Origin: Bog-473 sp963850095
Lineage (GTDB): Bacteria; Actinomycetota; Acidimicrobiia; Acidimicrobiales; RAAP-2
Direction of reading: 5' to 3'
Assembly (NCBI GenBank): GCA_963850095.1
Contig: CAWKJX010000004.1
Span: 620,001 to 684,000, forward strand
DNA: 64,000 nucleotides
Position 1 is the stretch's first letter, and each line of letters opens with the position of its first letter. The notes beneath the pieces are model-generated. The model did no database searches. It saw only the letters and a list, made by a program, of their open reading frames with translations, and had not been told where the DNA came from. Below, one piece after another: positions 17,638 through 26,956 of this stretch. A program made the translations under genes and the position numbers.

Positions 17638-17871
17638 TCAGAGCCGCCGGATCTCGACCACGGCCGACTTGGACCGGCCGCGGCGCCGCCCGGCCAGGAA
17701 GGCCAGGGCGATGACCAGGATGCCGAGGGCGCCGGCCACGGCCAGCCCCCGCGGCGCCGCGGCGCGCGCCGTGGCCTCGCCCTCGCCCATCACCTGCGCG
17801 TAGGCCGCCTGCAGGTCTTCCCGCGTGATGAGGCGGCCGTTGCTCCCTGCCTTCGTCGTCGTCCCAGCCAT
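17638..17871 (-). CDS. Small single-pass membrane protein
   Basis: A 77-residue protein with a polar N-terminal half (LITREDLQAAYAQVMGEGE), one membrane helix (GLAVAGALGILVIALAFLAG) and a basic tail RRRGRSKS, which predicts a cytoplasmic C-terminus. Unknown function. The ATG overlaps the stop of the upstream holin-like gene (ATGA), showing translational coupling. Confidence 0.65.
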   Translation of the reverse strand: MAGTTTKAGSNGRLITREDLQAAYAQVMGEGEATARAAAPRGLAVAGALGILVIALAFLAGRRRGRSKSAVVEIRRL

Positions 17872-18284
17872 CAGTTCGTTCCTCCCTGTGTCTCGAGTTC
17901 ATGGGCCTGTGTCTCGAGTTCATGGGCCTCACGCCGGGCCATGGCGGCGGGCAGCTTGCGTTCGGCCGGTCCGGCCATGATGCGCCAAATGGCCACCGCG
18001 ATCACCACGAGGCCGAGCACCAGGACCACGGCGTAGGGCACCCAGGACCAGTCGCCCGTCAGCGCCGTGCCCGTCTCGGTCTGGAGCAGGCGCAGGACGC
18101 CGAAGAGGAGGAGCAGAATGCCGCCGGCCAGGAAGAAGGAGCCCAGGATCCCCATGTAGAGGAAGCGCCCCAGGCCCTTGAGCGGCTCAATCGTCTCCTG
18201 CTTGAGATAGTCGACGGTGAGCTGGAACGCGTCGTCACCTGCGTTCCGCAACCCGTGCCTTCCGTCCTCGGACTGTGGTGCCAT
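17871..18284 (-). CDS. Two-helix membrane protein, putative phage-holin-family/actinobacterial holin-like
   Basis: A 137-residue protein beginning MAPQSEDGRHGLRNAGDDAF, then a helical stretch (LTVDYLKQETIEPLKGLGRF) leading into two membrane helices (MGILGSFFLAGGILLLLFGVL and VPYAVVLVLGLVVIAVAIWRI). The pattern of helix plus two transmembrane segments resembles actinobacterial holin-like proteins, but the family is loose. The C-terminus carries a duplicated AHELETQ heptapeptide from a DNA tandem repeat. AGGA lies upstream of the ATG at 18282-18284. First gene of the trmI operon. Confidence 0.6.
   Translation of the reverse strand: MAPQSEDGRHGLRNAGDDAFQLTVDYLKQETIEPLKGLGRFLYMGILGSFFLAGGILLLLFGVLRLLQTETGTALTGDWSWVPYAVVLVLGLVVIAVAIWRIMAGPAERKLPAAMARREAHELETQAHELETQGGTN
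17886..17927. repeat. Perfect 21-bp tandem duplication
   Basis: CTGTGTCTCGAGTTCATGGGC occurs twice without mismatch at 17886 and 17907, in frame inside the holin-like gene near its stop. The perfect identity suggests a recent duplication or a slippage hot spot. Confidence 0.9.
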
Positions 18285-18341
18285 GAGCGCACAATCCTGG
18301 TCGGTACGCCTACGACGTGCAAACACCTCCTGGCGGCGGCC

Positions 18342-18758
18342 TCAGGTCCGCTCCTTGAACAGGTAGGTGGAGGAGGCCCGGGCCACCAGGCGCGGCTCGG
18401 GCTCGCCGGGCGCCCGGGCCATAATGCTGGCCTCGACGAAGGCCACGCGGCCGCCTCCGGAGACGACCTCGGCCGTGCAGCTGAGGTCGGCGCCCGTCGC
18501 CACGGCGCCCAGGAAGCTGATCTTCATTTCCGCGTTGGCGGCGAACACCCGGCGGCCCTCGACGAAGGTGACGGCGGCGGCGCCCATGGACGAGTCGGCG
18601 AAGGCGGCCAGGAAGCCCCCCTGCATGACGCCGGCCGGGTTGGCGAAGCGCTCGTCCGCCGCCATGCGCCAGGTGCAACGGCCGGGGGTCGACTTGTCGA
18701 CGCAGGTCATGCCGAGGGTCAGGTCGCTGTTGGGGGGCACCTGCATGCGGGAAGCCAT
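18342..18758 (-). CDS. PaaI-type hotdog thioesterase
   Basis: A 138-residue hotdog-fold acyl-CoA thioesterase. The active-site helix motif is NPAGVMQGGFLAAFADSSMG, with Asn and Gly positions and the catalytic acidic residue (Asp) expected for the PaaI group (HGG usually; here QGG). Strands follow as KISFLGAVATGADL and RVAFVEASIMA. Its likely role is hydrolysis of aromatic or fatty acyl-CoA. The gene is divergent from tkt with a 60-nt gap. A TACGCT hexamer lies 8 nt before the ATG. Confidence 0.85.
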   Translation of the reverse strand: MASRMQVPPNSDLTLGMTCVDKSTPGRCTWRMAADERFANPAGVMQGGFLAAFADSSMGAAAVTFVEGRRVFAANAEMKISFLGAVATGADLSCTAEVVSGGGRVAFVEASIMARAPGEPEPRLVARASSTYLFKERT

Positions 18759-18806
18759 CAGTGTGAAGCGTAGGTGACGGTTTCCGCGATCGAAGGAAGG
18801 GGCAGT

Positions 18807-18812
18807 TAGGGT
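18807..18812 (+). promoter_or_regulatory. Leaderless -10 element of tkt
   Basis: TAGGGT ends 6 nt before the tkt ATG at 18819, with no ribosome site. This is the leaderless spacing seen repeatedly in this window. Confidence 0.5.
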
Positions 18813-18818
18813 CTGACC

Positions 18819-20840
18819 ATGCCGTCGAATCCATCACCGCCGGTCGTGCAGGACCCCGCCCTCGTCCAGCTGGGCATCAACGTGGTGCGCGGGTTGGCCA
18901 TGGACGCGCCGGAGCAGGCCGACTCCGGACACTCGGGCACGGCCATGGCCCTGGCGCCGTTGGCGCACGTGCTGTGGACGCGCATCATGCACTACGACCC
19001 GCACCAGCCCGAATGGCCCGACCGCGACCGCTTCGTGCTCTCCAACGGGCACGCCTGCATCCTGCAGTACGCCTTCTTGCACCTGACCGGTTACGACCTC
19101 ACGCTCGACGACCTGCGCCAGTTCCGCCAGTGGGGCAGCCGGACACCGGGCCACCCCGAGCACCGGCACACGGCCGGCATAGAGGTGACGACCGGTCCGC
19201 TCGGGCAGGGCATCGCCGATGCCGTGGGCCTGGCGCTGGCCGAGCGCTTCGTGCGCACCCGCTTCGGCTCCGAGGTGTGCGACCACCGCACCTACGTGAT
19301 TGCCGGCGACGGCTGCTTCATGGAGGGGGTGTCCCACGAGGCGGCCTCGCTGGCCGGGCACCTCGGCCTGGGGCGCCTGCTCATGTTCTACGACAACAAC
19401 CACATCACCATTGACGGGCCGACCGAGCTGGCCTACGACGACGACCCCGTCGAGCGTTTCGAGGCCTACGGCTGGCGGGTGCGCAACCTGGACGAAATGG
19501 CCAACGACGTCGACGGCCTGGAGGCGGCCATCCGTGAGGTGCTCGCGCTGCCCGCCGACGGCCCCGACGCCCAACCCACCCTGCTGGTGCTGCGCAGCCA
19601 CATCGGGTGGCCCTCGCCCAAGCTGACGGACACCGCGGCGGCGCACGGCACCCCCTTCGGCGCCGAGGAGATCCGGGTGACCAAGGAGATCCTCGGTCTG
19701 CCGTCGGACCAGACCTTCTGGGTGCCCGACGAGGTGCGCGACTTCTACGGCAAGGAGGTCGCCCGCGGCGCGGCCGACCGGGCGGCCTGGGAGGAGCGCT
19801 TCGCCGCCTGGGACGGCGACCGGGCGGCCTGGGAGGCGGCGCAGTCCGGGCGCGGCCTCGACGGCTGGGACAAGGAGCTGCCCACCTTCGAGGCCGGCAC
19901 CCAGCTGGCCACGCGCCGCGCCTTCAACCAGTGCCTCGACGCCACCGCCGCCGGCCTGCCCGGCCTCGTGGCCGGGTCGGCCGACCTGACCGGGAACAAC
20001 GGCGTGCTGGTGAAGGGCGCCGAAATACAGGCGCGCCAGACCCCGGGCGGCCGGCAGCTGCACTACGGCATCCGCGAGCACGGCATGGGTGGCGTCATGA
20101 CCGGCATGGCGCTGCACGGCGGCGTCCTGCCCCTCGGCGGCACGTTCTTCGTCTTCACCGACTACATGCGCCCGGCCGTCCGCCTGGCCGCCCTGAGCGA
20201 GGCGCACGTCGTCTACTCCTGGACCCACGACTCCATCGGCCTGGGCGAGGACGGTCCCACCCACCAGCCCGTTGAGCACCTGGCCTCCCTGCGCGCCATG
20301 CCGGGCCTCGAGCTGGTGCGCCCGGCCGACGCCAACGAGACGGCCGAGGCCTGGCGGGCCGCCGTCGACGCCGAGAGGCCGGTCGGCCTGGTGCTGACCC
20401 GCCAGAACATCCCGGTGCTGGCCGGCACGGCCGAACGGGCCCCCGAGGGGGTGCGCCGGGGCGGCTACGTGCTGGTGGACAGCGACGGGGCACCCCAGAT
20501 TGTGCTCCTGGGCACGGGCAGCGAGGTCCAGCACTGCGTGGGCGCCGCTGACACCCTGCGCGGCGACGGGGTGCAGGCCCGCGTGGTGTCGCTGCCCTGT
20601 TGGGAGTGGTTCGAGGCGCAGAGTGAGGAGTACCGCGCCTCGGTGTTGCCCCCCGGAGTCCCGGTGCTGAGCGTGGAGGCCGGGTCGGTCTTCGGCTGGG
20701 ACCGCTACGCCGACGACAGCATCGGCCTCGACCGCTTCGGCGCCTCGGCGCCGGGCGAGGTGAACATGGCGGAGTTCGGCTTCACGGCCGTGCACGTGGT
20801 CGAGCGGGCCCGGGCGCTGCTCGACCGGACCGGCCCGTGA
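18819..20840 (+). CDS. tkt: Transketolase
   Basis: Thiamine-diphosphate enzyme moving two-carbon units between pentose-phosphate and glycolytic sugars. The 673-residue length is normal. Visible motifs: HSGTAMALAPLAHVLWTRIM near the N-terminus, SNGHACILQYAFLHLTGYDL, TTGPLGQGIADAVGLALAER, ThDP/Mg-binding GDGCFMEGVSHEAASLAGH, and in the Pyr domain HYGIREHGMGGVMTGMALHG, which carries the cofactor-activating Glu, then THDSIGLGEDGPTHQPVEHL. The protein is complete and intact. tal follows 72 nt downstream, so both belong to the non-oxidative pentose phosphate branch. Confidence 0.96.
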   Translation: MPSNPSPPVVQDPALVQLGINVVRGLAMDAPEQADSGHSGTAMALAPLAHVLWTRIMHYDPHQPEWPDRDRFVLSNGHACILQYAFLHLTGYDLTLDDLRQFRQWGSRTPGHPEHRHTAGIEVTTGPLGQGIADAVGLALAERFVRTRFGSEVCDHRTYVIAGDGCFMEGVSHEAASLAGHLGLGRLLMFYDNNHITIDGPTELAYDDDPVERFEAYGWRVRNLDEMANDVDGLEAAIREVLALPADGPDAQPTLLVLRSHIGWPSPKLTDTAAAHGTPFGAEEIRVTKEILGLPSDQTFWVPDEVRDFYGKEVARGAADRAAWEERFAAWDGDRAAWEAAQSGRGLDGWDKELPTFEAGTQLATRRAFNQCLDATAAGLPGLVAGSADLTGNNGVLVKGAEIQARQTPGGRQLHYGIREHGMGGVMTGMALHGGVLPLGGTFFVFTDYMRPAVRLAALSEAHVVYSWTHDSIGLGEDGPTHQPVEHLASLRAMPGLELVRPADANETAEAWRAAVDAERPVGLVLTRQNIPVLAGTAERAPEGVRRGGYVLVDSDGAPQIVLLGTGSEVQHCVGAADTLRGDGVQARVVSLPCWEWFEAQSEEYRASVLPPGVPVLSVEAGSVFGWDRYADDSIGLDRFGASAPGEVNMAEFGFTAVHVVERARALLDRTGP

Positions 20841-20912
20841 GGCGGGCGGCTCGCGCCGACCGGGACCGGCCCGCGCCATGACGGCGCGCCGTGAGCGAAG
20901 GGAGTTCTGTCC

Positions 20913-22028
20913 ATGACCCGACTCGAGGACCTCTACGCCATTGCCGGCCAGAGCCCGTGGCTCGACAACCTGCGCCGCGACTGGCTGCGCGGGGGCCAGC
21001 TGGCCGAACTGCTGGCGCTGGGCGTGCGCGGCATCACGTCGAACCCGACCATTTTCGCCAACGCCATCAGCGGCCAGGACACCTACGACGACCAGTTCCG
21101 TTCGCTCATGGCGGACCACACCGTCGACAACGCCTACTGGGAGATGGCCATCACCGACATTGAGGAGGCGCTGGCGTTGCTCCGCCTCGTCTACGACGAG
21201 AGTGACGGCGAGGACGGCTACGTCTCCCTGGAGGTGTCGCCGGCCCAGGCCCACGACACGGACGGGACGGTGCAGGCGGCGCGCCAGCTGCACGAGCGCA
21301 TTGCGCAGCCGAACCTCCTGGTGAAGGTGCCGGCCACGCGCGAGGGGGTGCCGGCGATCCGGACCCTCATCGGCGAGGGCCGCAGCATCAACGTGACCCT
21401 CATTTTCGGTCTCGACCGCTACGACGAGGTCATGGAGGCGTACCTGTCGGGTCTCGAGGCGCTGGTGGCCGCCGGGCGGCAGTCCGAGCTGAAGCACGTG
21501 GCCAGCGTGGCCTCGTTCTTCGTCAGCCGGGTCGACACCGAGGTGGACCGCCGCCTCGAGAGCCTGGCCGGCGGGGAGACGGGTGACGCCGCCACGCTGG
21601 GTCTGCGGGGCACCGCCGCGGTGGCCCAGGCCCAGGTGGCCTATCAGCACTTCCACCGGACTTTCAGCGGGGAGCGCTGGGAGGCGCTGCGCGAGCAGGG
21701 GGCCCGGGTGCAGCGGCCGCTGTGGGCCTCGACCTCGACCAAGAACCCGGCGTACCCCGACCTGCTCTACGTGGACAACCTGATCGGCCCGGCGACGGTG
21801 AACACCATGCCCGAAGCGACGCTGCGCGCCTTCGAGGACCATGGCACGCTGCACCGCACCGTGGACAGCGACCCCGACGCCGCCGTGGCCGCGCTGGACC
21901 GCATCCGCCAGGCCGGGGTCGACATGGAGGACGTGGAGCAGACGCTCGAGGACGAGGGCGTGCACGCCTTCGCCAAGTCGTTCGACGAACTGCTGCAGTC
22001 GCTGAGCGACAAGGCCGCCACCTTCTGA
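20913..22028 (+). CDS. tal: Transaldolase
   Basis: Transfers dihydroxyacetone units between sugar phosphates. The 371-residue size matches the actinobacterial class. The N-terminal signature GVRGITSNPTIFANAISG is clear, and NLLVKVPATREGVPAI holds the Schiff-base lysine. INVTLIFGLDRYDEVMEAYL and VASFFVSRVDTEVDRRL follow, then STSTKNPAYPDLLYVDNLIG. GAAGGGAG precedes the ATG. It lies directly behind tkt. Just after the stop is a short direct repeat (GAACCCGCTCCT twice). Confidence 0.96.
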   Translation: MTRLEDLYAIAGQSPWLDNLRRDWLRGGQLAELLALGVRGITSNPTIFANAISGQDTYDDQFRSLMADHTVDNAYWEMAITDIEEALALLRLVYDESDGEDGYVSLEVSPAQAHDTDGTVQAARQLHERIAQPNLLVKVPATREGVPAIRTLIGEGRSINVTLIFGLDRYDEVMEAYLSGLEALVAAGRQSELKHVASVASFFVSRVDTEVDRRLESLAGGETGDAATLGLRGTAAVAQAQVAYQHFHRTFSGERWEALREQGARVQRPLWASTSTKNPAYPDLLYVDNLIGPATVNTMPEATLRAFEDHGTLHRTVDSDPDAAVAALDRIRQAGVDMEDVEQTLEDEGVHAFAKSFDELLQSLSDKAATF

Positions 22029-22116
22029 ACCCGCTCCTGAACCCGCTCCTGCCCCCCAGCCCTCCCCACCCTCCTGCGAACCCGGGCCGTCCGTCCTCGC
22101 CGGCGTCACCGCCCCC

Positions 22117-22122
22117 TAGATT
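22117..22122 (+). promoter_or_regulatory. Leaderless -10 element of fbiC
   Basis: TAGATT ends 7 nt before the GTG at 22130. This spacing is the reason for choosing that codon rather than the in-frame TTG at 22121, which would overlap the hexamer. Confidence 0.5.
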
Positions 22123-22129
22123 GGCGCAG

Positions 22130-24412
22130 GTGCTCTCCGACGACGACCTGCTGCGCCTGCCCCTGGCCGACCTGGTGGCCCTGGCCGGGGCGGCCCGTGA
22201 CGAGGCCCACGGCCGGCGCGTCACCTTCTCGCCCAAGGTCTTCATCCCCCTGACCATGCTGTGCCGCGACCGCTGCGGCTACTGCACGTTCGCCAAGGCG
22301 CCGGCCCGCCTCACCTCGCCGTACCTGACTCCCGAAGAGGTGCTGGCCATCGCCCGGGCCGGCCGCGACGCCGGGTGCCACGAGGCGCTGTTCACCCTGG
22401 GCGAGCGGCCGGAGCTGCGCTACCCGGTGGCGCAGCAGTGGCTCGAGGCCAACGGGCACGGGTCGACGGTGGAGTATCTCGCCCACGTGTGCCGGCTGGT
22501 GGTCGAGGAGACGGGCCTGCTGCCCCACGCCAACGCCGGCGCGCTGTTCCCCGACGAGCTGGCCCGCCTGCGCCCGGTGGCGGCCAGCCAGGGGATGATG
22601 CTCGAGTCGCTGCGCGGCGACCTGGCGGCCCATCGCAGCGCGCCCGACAAGGAGCCGGCCCGCCGGCTGGCCACGCTGGAGGCGGCGGGCGAGCTGGCCA
22701 TCCCCTTCACGACCGGAATATTGGTGGGCATCGGCGACGACCGGGCCGGGCAGCTGGCCGCACTGCGGGCCGTGGCGGCCGCGCACGGGCGTCACGGCCA
22801 CGTGCAGGAGGTCATCGTCCAGAATTTCCTGCCCAAGCCGGGGACGGCCATGGCCAAGGCCGCCCCGTGCCCGCCCGAGGACCTGCAGTGGGCCATTGCG
22901 GCGGCCCGGTTGGTGCTGCCGCCCGACGTGCACGTGCAGGCGCCACCCAACCTGTCCGACGACCTCGGACCGTTGCTGGCGGCGGGCATCGACGACTGGG
23001 GCGGCGTGTCGCCCGTCACGGCCGACCACGTGAACCCCGAGCGGGCCTGGCCGGCCCTCGACGTGTTGCGCGCCTCGACCGAGGCCGCCGGCCACGTGCT
23101 GGCGCCGCGGCTGACCGTCTACCCCGAGTTCGCGCTGGCCCCGGGCCGCTGGCTCGACGACGCCCTGCGCTTCCCGGTTCTCGACGCCTCCGACGCCGAG
23201 GGCCTGGCCCGCGAGGGCGACTGGTGCTCGGGCGGCGAGGCGCACCCGCCCGACCTGTTCGCCGCGACGACCGGCGGCGGGTCCCGGCGCCGTGGCGGCG
23301 CCGTGGCCGAGGTCCTCGACGGGGTGGCGCTCGGCCACGAGGTCGGCATCGACGAGATCGTCACGCTCTTCACCGCCCGCGGGCCCGAGGTGGTGCAGGT
23401 GGCCGAGGTGGCCGACGCCCTGCGCCGGTCCATCGTCGGCGACGCCGTCACCTACGTGCACAACCGCAACATCAACTACACCAACGTGTGCACCTTCAAG
23501 TGCCGCTTCTGCGCGTTCTCCAAGGGCCCGCTCTCGCTCAACCTGCGGGGCGCGCCCTACCTGCTCGAGCTGGACGAGGTGACGCGCCGGGTGGCGGAGG
23601 CCGAGGCCGAGGGCGCCACCGAGGTGTGCCTGCAGGGCGGCATCCACCCGAGCTTCGACGGGGACTACTACCTGCACGTGCTCGAGGCGGTGCGCCGCGG
23701 GTCGGAGCGCATCCACATCCACGCCTTCACCGCGCTCGAGGTCACCGAAGGGGCGCGGCGGTCCGGGGTGGACCTGGCCGAGTACCTGACCACGCTGAAG
23801 GAAGCCGGGCTGAAGACGCTCCCGGGCACGGCGGCCGAGATCCTCGACGACGAGGTGCGCGCCGTGCTGTGCCCCGACAAGGTGAACTCGGAGGAATGGC
23901 TCGAGGCGCACCGTACGGCGCATGCGGTCGGGCTGCGCTCCAACATCACCATCATGTTCGGCTCGGTCGAGCAGCCGGTGAGCTGGGCCCGGCACATGGT
24001 GCGCACGCGTGCCCTCCAACGCGAGACGGGTGGCTTCACCGAGTTCGTGCCGCTGCCGTTCGTGCACATGGCCACGCCCATCTACCTCCAGCGCAAGGCG
24101 CGCCGGGGCCCCACCTTCCGCGAGGCGCTGCTGATGCACGCGGTGGCGCGCATCGCCTACGCGGGTGACATCGACAACATTCAGGTGAGCTGGGTCAAAA
24201 TGGGGGCCGCGGGCGCGCGCCAGCTGCTGCGGGCCGGGGCCAACGACCTGGGCGGGACGTTGATGGACGAGAACATTTCGCGGGCGGCCGGGGCCACCCA
24301 CGGCCAGCGCATGGGGGTCGAGGACCTCGAGGCCATTGTGGCGCCGCTCGGGCGGCCACTGGTCCAGCGCTCGACGCTCTACGCCCTGGCGGGAGCCCCG
24401 TCGGGCGCGTGA
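22130..24412 (+). CDS. fbiC: FO synthase FbiC (fused CofG-CofH)
   Basis: Two radical-SAM halves make the deazaflavin FO, the chromophore of coenzyme F420, from a pyrimidine (5-amino-6-ribitylamino uracil) and tyrosine. In 760 residues there are two CxxxCxxC clusters: CRDRCGYC at residues 45-52 (CofG half) and CTFKCRFC at 454-461 (CofH half). Other landmarks are HEALFTLGERPE, VIVQNFLPKPGTAM, VSPVTADHVNPE in the first half and YVHNRNINYTN, CLQGGIHPSFDGDYYL, EFVPLPFVHMATPIYL in the second. Start chosen from the TAGATT hexamer. The downstream LOG gene overlaps the stop by 4 nt. Indicates an F420-using organism. Confidence 0.95.
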   Translation: MLSDDDLLRLPLADLVALAGAARDEAHGRRVTFSPKVFIPLTMLCRDRCGYCTFAKAPARLTSPYLTPEEVLAIARAGRDAGCHEALFTLGERPELRYPVAQQWLEANGHGSTVEYLAHVCRLVVEETGLLPHANAGALFPDELARLRPVAASQGMMLESLRGDLAAHRSAPDKEPARRLATLEAAGELAIPFTTGILVGIGDDRAGQLAALRAVAAAHGRHGHVQEVIVQNFLPKPGTAMAKAAPCPPEDLQWAIAAARLVLPPDVHVQAPPNLSDDLGPLLAAGIDDWGGVSPVTADHVNPERAWPALDVLRASTEAAGHVLAPRLTVYPEFALAPGRWLDDALRFPVLDASDAEGLAREGDWCSGGEAHPPDLFAATTGGGSRRRGGAVAEVLDGVALGHEVGIDEIVTLFTARGPEVVQVAEVADALRRSIVGDAVTYVHNRNINYTNVCTFKCRFCAFSKGPLSLNLRGAPYLLELDEVTRRVAEAEAEGATEVCLQGGIHPSFDGDYYLHVLEAVRRGSERIHIHAFTALEVTEGARRSGVDLAEYLTTLKEAGLKTLPGTAAEILDDEVRAVLCPDKVNSEEWLEAHRTAHAVGLRSNITIMFGSVEQPVSWARHMVRTRALQRETGGFTEFVPLPFVHMATPIYLQRKARRGPTFREALLMHAVARIAYAGDIDNIQVSWVKMGAAGARQLLRAGANDLGGTLMDENISRAAGATHGQRMGVEDLEAIVAPLGRPLVQRSTLYALAGAPSGA

Positions 24413-25425
24413 GCGACGAGGCGGCGCGCCAGGACGCGTTCGACGCCCTGTTCAAGGATGACGAGCTCTCGGCCCCGCAGGCCCGCGAGCTGCGGGCGAT
24501 GATCGATTCGCTGGGCGACCTGGCCCACGAGGGCACGTCGGTCGGTGACCTGAAGATCGCCAACGTGGCCCTGGGCGAAATGGCCGAGGCCTTCCGCGTC
24601 TTCCGCCCCTACCGGCACGTGCGCAAAATCACCATGTTCGGTTCCGCCCGCACACGGCCGGACGACCCGGTGTACATCCTGGCCCGCAACCTGGCGGCGC
24701 GGCTGGCCGCGGCCGACTGGATGGTCGTCACCGGCGCCGGGCCGGGGATCATGGCGGCCGGGCTGGAGGGAGCGGGCCGCGACCACGCGTTCGGCGTGAA
24801 CATCAGGCTGCCCAACGAGGGGGACGCCAACCCGTTCATCGCCCAGGACCCCAAGCTGGTCGAGATGCGCTACTTCTTCACCCGCAAGCTGATGCTGATA
24901 AAGGAGTCGCACGCCTACGCCCTCCTCCCGGGCGGCTTCGGCACCCAGGACGAGTCCTTCGAGCTGCTGACCCTGCTGCAGACGGGCAAGGCGGAACCGG
25001 CACCCGTGGTCATGGTGGAGACGCCCGGCGGCACCTACTGGCACGGGTGGCGCCGCTTCGTCGACGACGAGGCCGTCGCGGCCGGGTGGGTCTCGCCCGA
25101 GGACCGCGCCCTCTACAAAATCACCAACACGGTGGAGGAGGCCAGCGAGGAGATCTTCGGCTTCTACCGCAACTACCACTCGTGCCGCTGGGTGGGTGAC
25201 CTGCTGGTGTTGCGGGTGCGGACGCTGCCCACCAAGGCGGAGCTGGCCGACCTGAACAAGCGCTTCGCCGACATTGTGACGCGCGGTTCCATCCGCACGG
25301 CGGGCCCCTTCCCCCCCGAGCGCAACGACCATCCCGAACTGCCCCGCCTGGCCTTCCGCTTCGACCGTTTCCACTTCTCGCGGCTGCGCCTGCTCATCGA
25401 CGCCATCAACCAGTGCAGCGGATAA
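24409..25425 (+). CDS. LOG-family (lysine-decarboxylase-like) Rossmann protein
   Basis: A 338-residue protein of the LOG/YgdH type, whose best known members release cytokinin-like bases or hydrolyse nucleoside monophosphates. The fold markers are ITMFGSARTRPDDPVY, VVTGAGPGIMAAGLEGAGR and ALLPGGFGTQDESFELLTLLQ (PGGxGTxxE). The N-terminal 75 residues are an extra helical region and the C-terminal 90 residues extend beyond plant LOG proteins, resembling the longer PpnN-like group. GTG start overlaps the fbiC stop (GTGA). Substrate is not known. Confidence 0.85.
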   Translation: MSDEAARQDAFDALFKDDELSAPQARELRAMIDSLGDLAHEGTSVGDLKIANVALGEMAEAFRVFRPYRHVRKITMFGSARTRPDDPVYILARNLAARLAAADWMVVTGAGPGIMAAGLEGAGRDHAFGVNIRLPNEGDANPFIAQDPKLVEMRYFFTRKLMLIKESHAYALLPGGFGTQDESFELLTLLQTGKAEPAPVVMVETPGGTYWHGWRRFVDDEAVAAGWVSPEDRALYKITNTVEEASEEIFGFYRNYHSCRWVGDLLVLRVRTLPTKAELADLNKRFADIVTRGSIRTAGPFPPERNDHPELPRLAFRFDRFHFSRLRLLIDAINQCSG

Positions 25426-26953
25426 GGCGGGCGTCGCTGCGGTCCCTGGCGGCGGCTGCGGTGCTGGCGCTGGGCGGGCTGGTCCTCGCCGGGCCCGTGT
25501 CGCCGGGAGCGGCCACCACTCCCCCGGTCAACTCGGTCGTGCCGTTCGGGACGACCGCGGTCGGGGCCAACGCGGTGAGCAACCCGAACGCGCCCATCGT
25601 GGGCATGGCGGCGACGCCGGACGGCGGCGGCTACTGGCTGGTGGGCCGCGACGGGGGCATCTACGCCTACGGTGACGCCGGCTTCTACGGCTCGGCCGGC
25701 GCGCTGAGCCTCGAACGCGCCCATTGTGGGCATGGCGGCGGAGCCCGGGGGCGGGGGCTACTGGTTGGTGGCCTCCGACGGGGGCGTCTTCAACTACGGC
25801 GCCGCCCGCTTCTTCGGCTCGCGCGGCGGCCAGCCCCTCAACGCCCCCATCGTGGGCCTGGCGGCCACGCACGACGGGGGTGGCTACTGGCTGGTGGGCC
25901 GCCGACGGCGGCATCTTCGCCTACGGCGACGCCGCCTTCGCCGGGTCGGCCGGCGCCCTGTCGCTCAACGCCCCCATCGTGGGCATGGCGGCCGCGCCCG
26001 CGGGCGGGGGCTACTGGCTGGTGGGTCGCGACGGCGGCATCTTCAACTACGGCGGCGCCGGCTTCTTCGGTTCCACCGGCTCGCTGCGGCTGAACTCGCC
26101 CGTGGTCGCCATGGCGGCGGCGCCCGAGGGCGAGGGCTACTGGCTGGCCGCCTCGGACGGGGGCGTCTTCACCTACGGCACGGCGACGTACCTGGGCTCG
26201 CTGGGCGGCACGGCGCTCCCGGCGCCGGTGGTGGGCCTGGCGGCCACGCCGGACGGCGCCGGCTACTGGCTCGTGCTCGGTGCGGAGCCGCTGGCCGGCC
26301 AGGTGGTCGGGATCGACCCGGGCCACAACGGCCTCAACTACACGGCGTCGGGCATCATCGACCAGCCGGTGTTCAACGGCACCGGTTACGAGCCGTGCGA
26401 CACCACCGGCACCGAGACCGCCAGCGGCTACACCGAGGCCCAGTACAACTTCAACGTGGCCACCTACCTGGCGTCGGACCTGGAGGCCGAGGGCGCCACT
26501 GTCGTGCTGACCCGGCCCGACAACGACGGCGTGGGGCCCTGCGTGACCACGCGGGCAGCCATCATCAACGAGGCCCACGCCGACGTGGCCGTCGACATCC
26601 ACGCCGACGGCGGGCCGGTCGACGGGCGCGGGTTCGCCGTGCTCGAGCCGGTGGCGGACGGGCCGAACGACGGCGTCGTCGCGTCGTCCGCCGCCTTCGC
26701 CACGCTCCTGCGCAACGCCTTCGAGGCGGGCACGCCCATGCCCGTGAGCACCTACGACGGCGTCGACGGCCTGCAGCCGCGCAACAACCTGGCCGGGCTG
26801 AACCTGACCACGGTGCCCAAGGTGCTGATCGAGTGCGGCAACATGCAGAACCCGACCGACGCCGCCATCCTCGAGACGCCGCAGTTCCAGCAGCAGGCGG
26901 CGGCCGCCATGGCGACGGCCATCACCGAGTTCCTCACCGGACACCCGGCGTAG
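25413..26953 (+). CDS. Secreted N-acetylmuramoyl-L-alanine amidase with six GYWLV repeats, two frameshifts
   Basis: Exported cell-wall hydrolase. A signal peptide (basic RRASLR then SLAAAAVLALGGLVLAG) leads to six units of about 40 residues with the core NAPIVGMAATPDGGGYWLVG and a following DGGIYAYGDAGFYGS. The C-terminal 220 residues are an Amidase_3 domain: zinc site VVGIDPGHNG, DVAVDIHADGG and LIECGNMQN. The frame changes twice, near 25713 (SLxNAPIVGM) and near 25897 (YWLVxADGG); each is cured by removing one base. The GTG at 25413 overlaps the LOG gene stop; no ribosome site is clear. The repeats probably form a propeller that binds the envelope or a glycan; this is inference. Confidence 0.85.
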
Positions 26954-26956
26954 CGG

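Noticed and set aside
18834..22109. A 1091-codon minus-strand frame opposite tkt and tal
   Set aside because: Shadow of GC-rich codons; low-complexity translation with no family features, and both opposite genes are certain.
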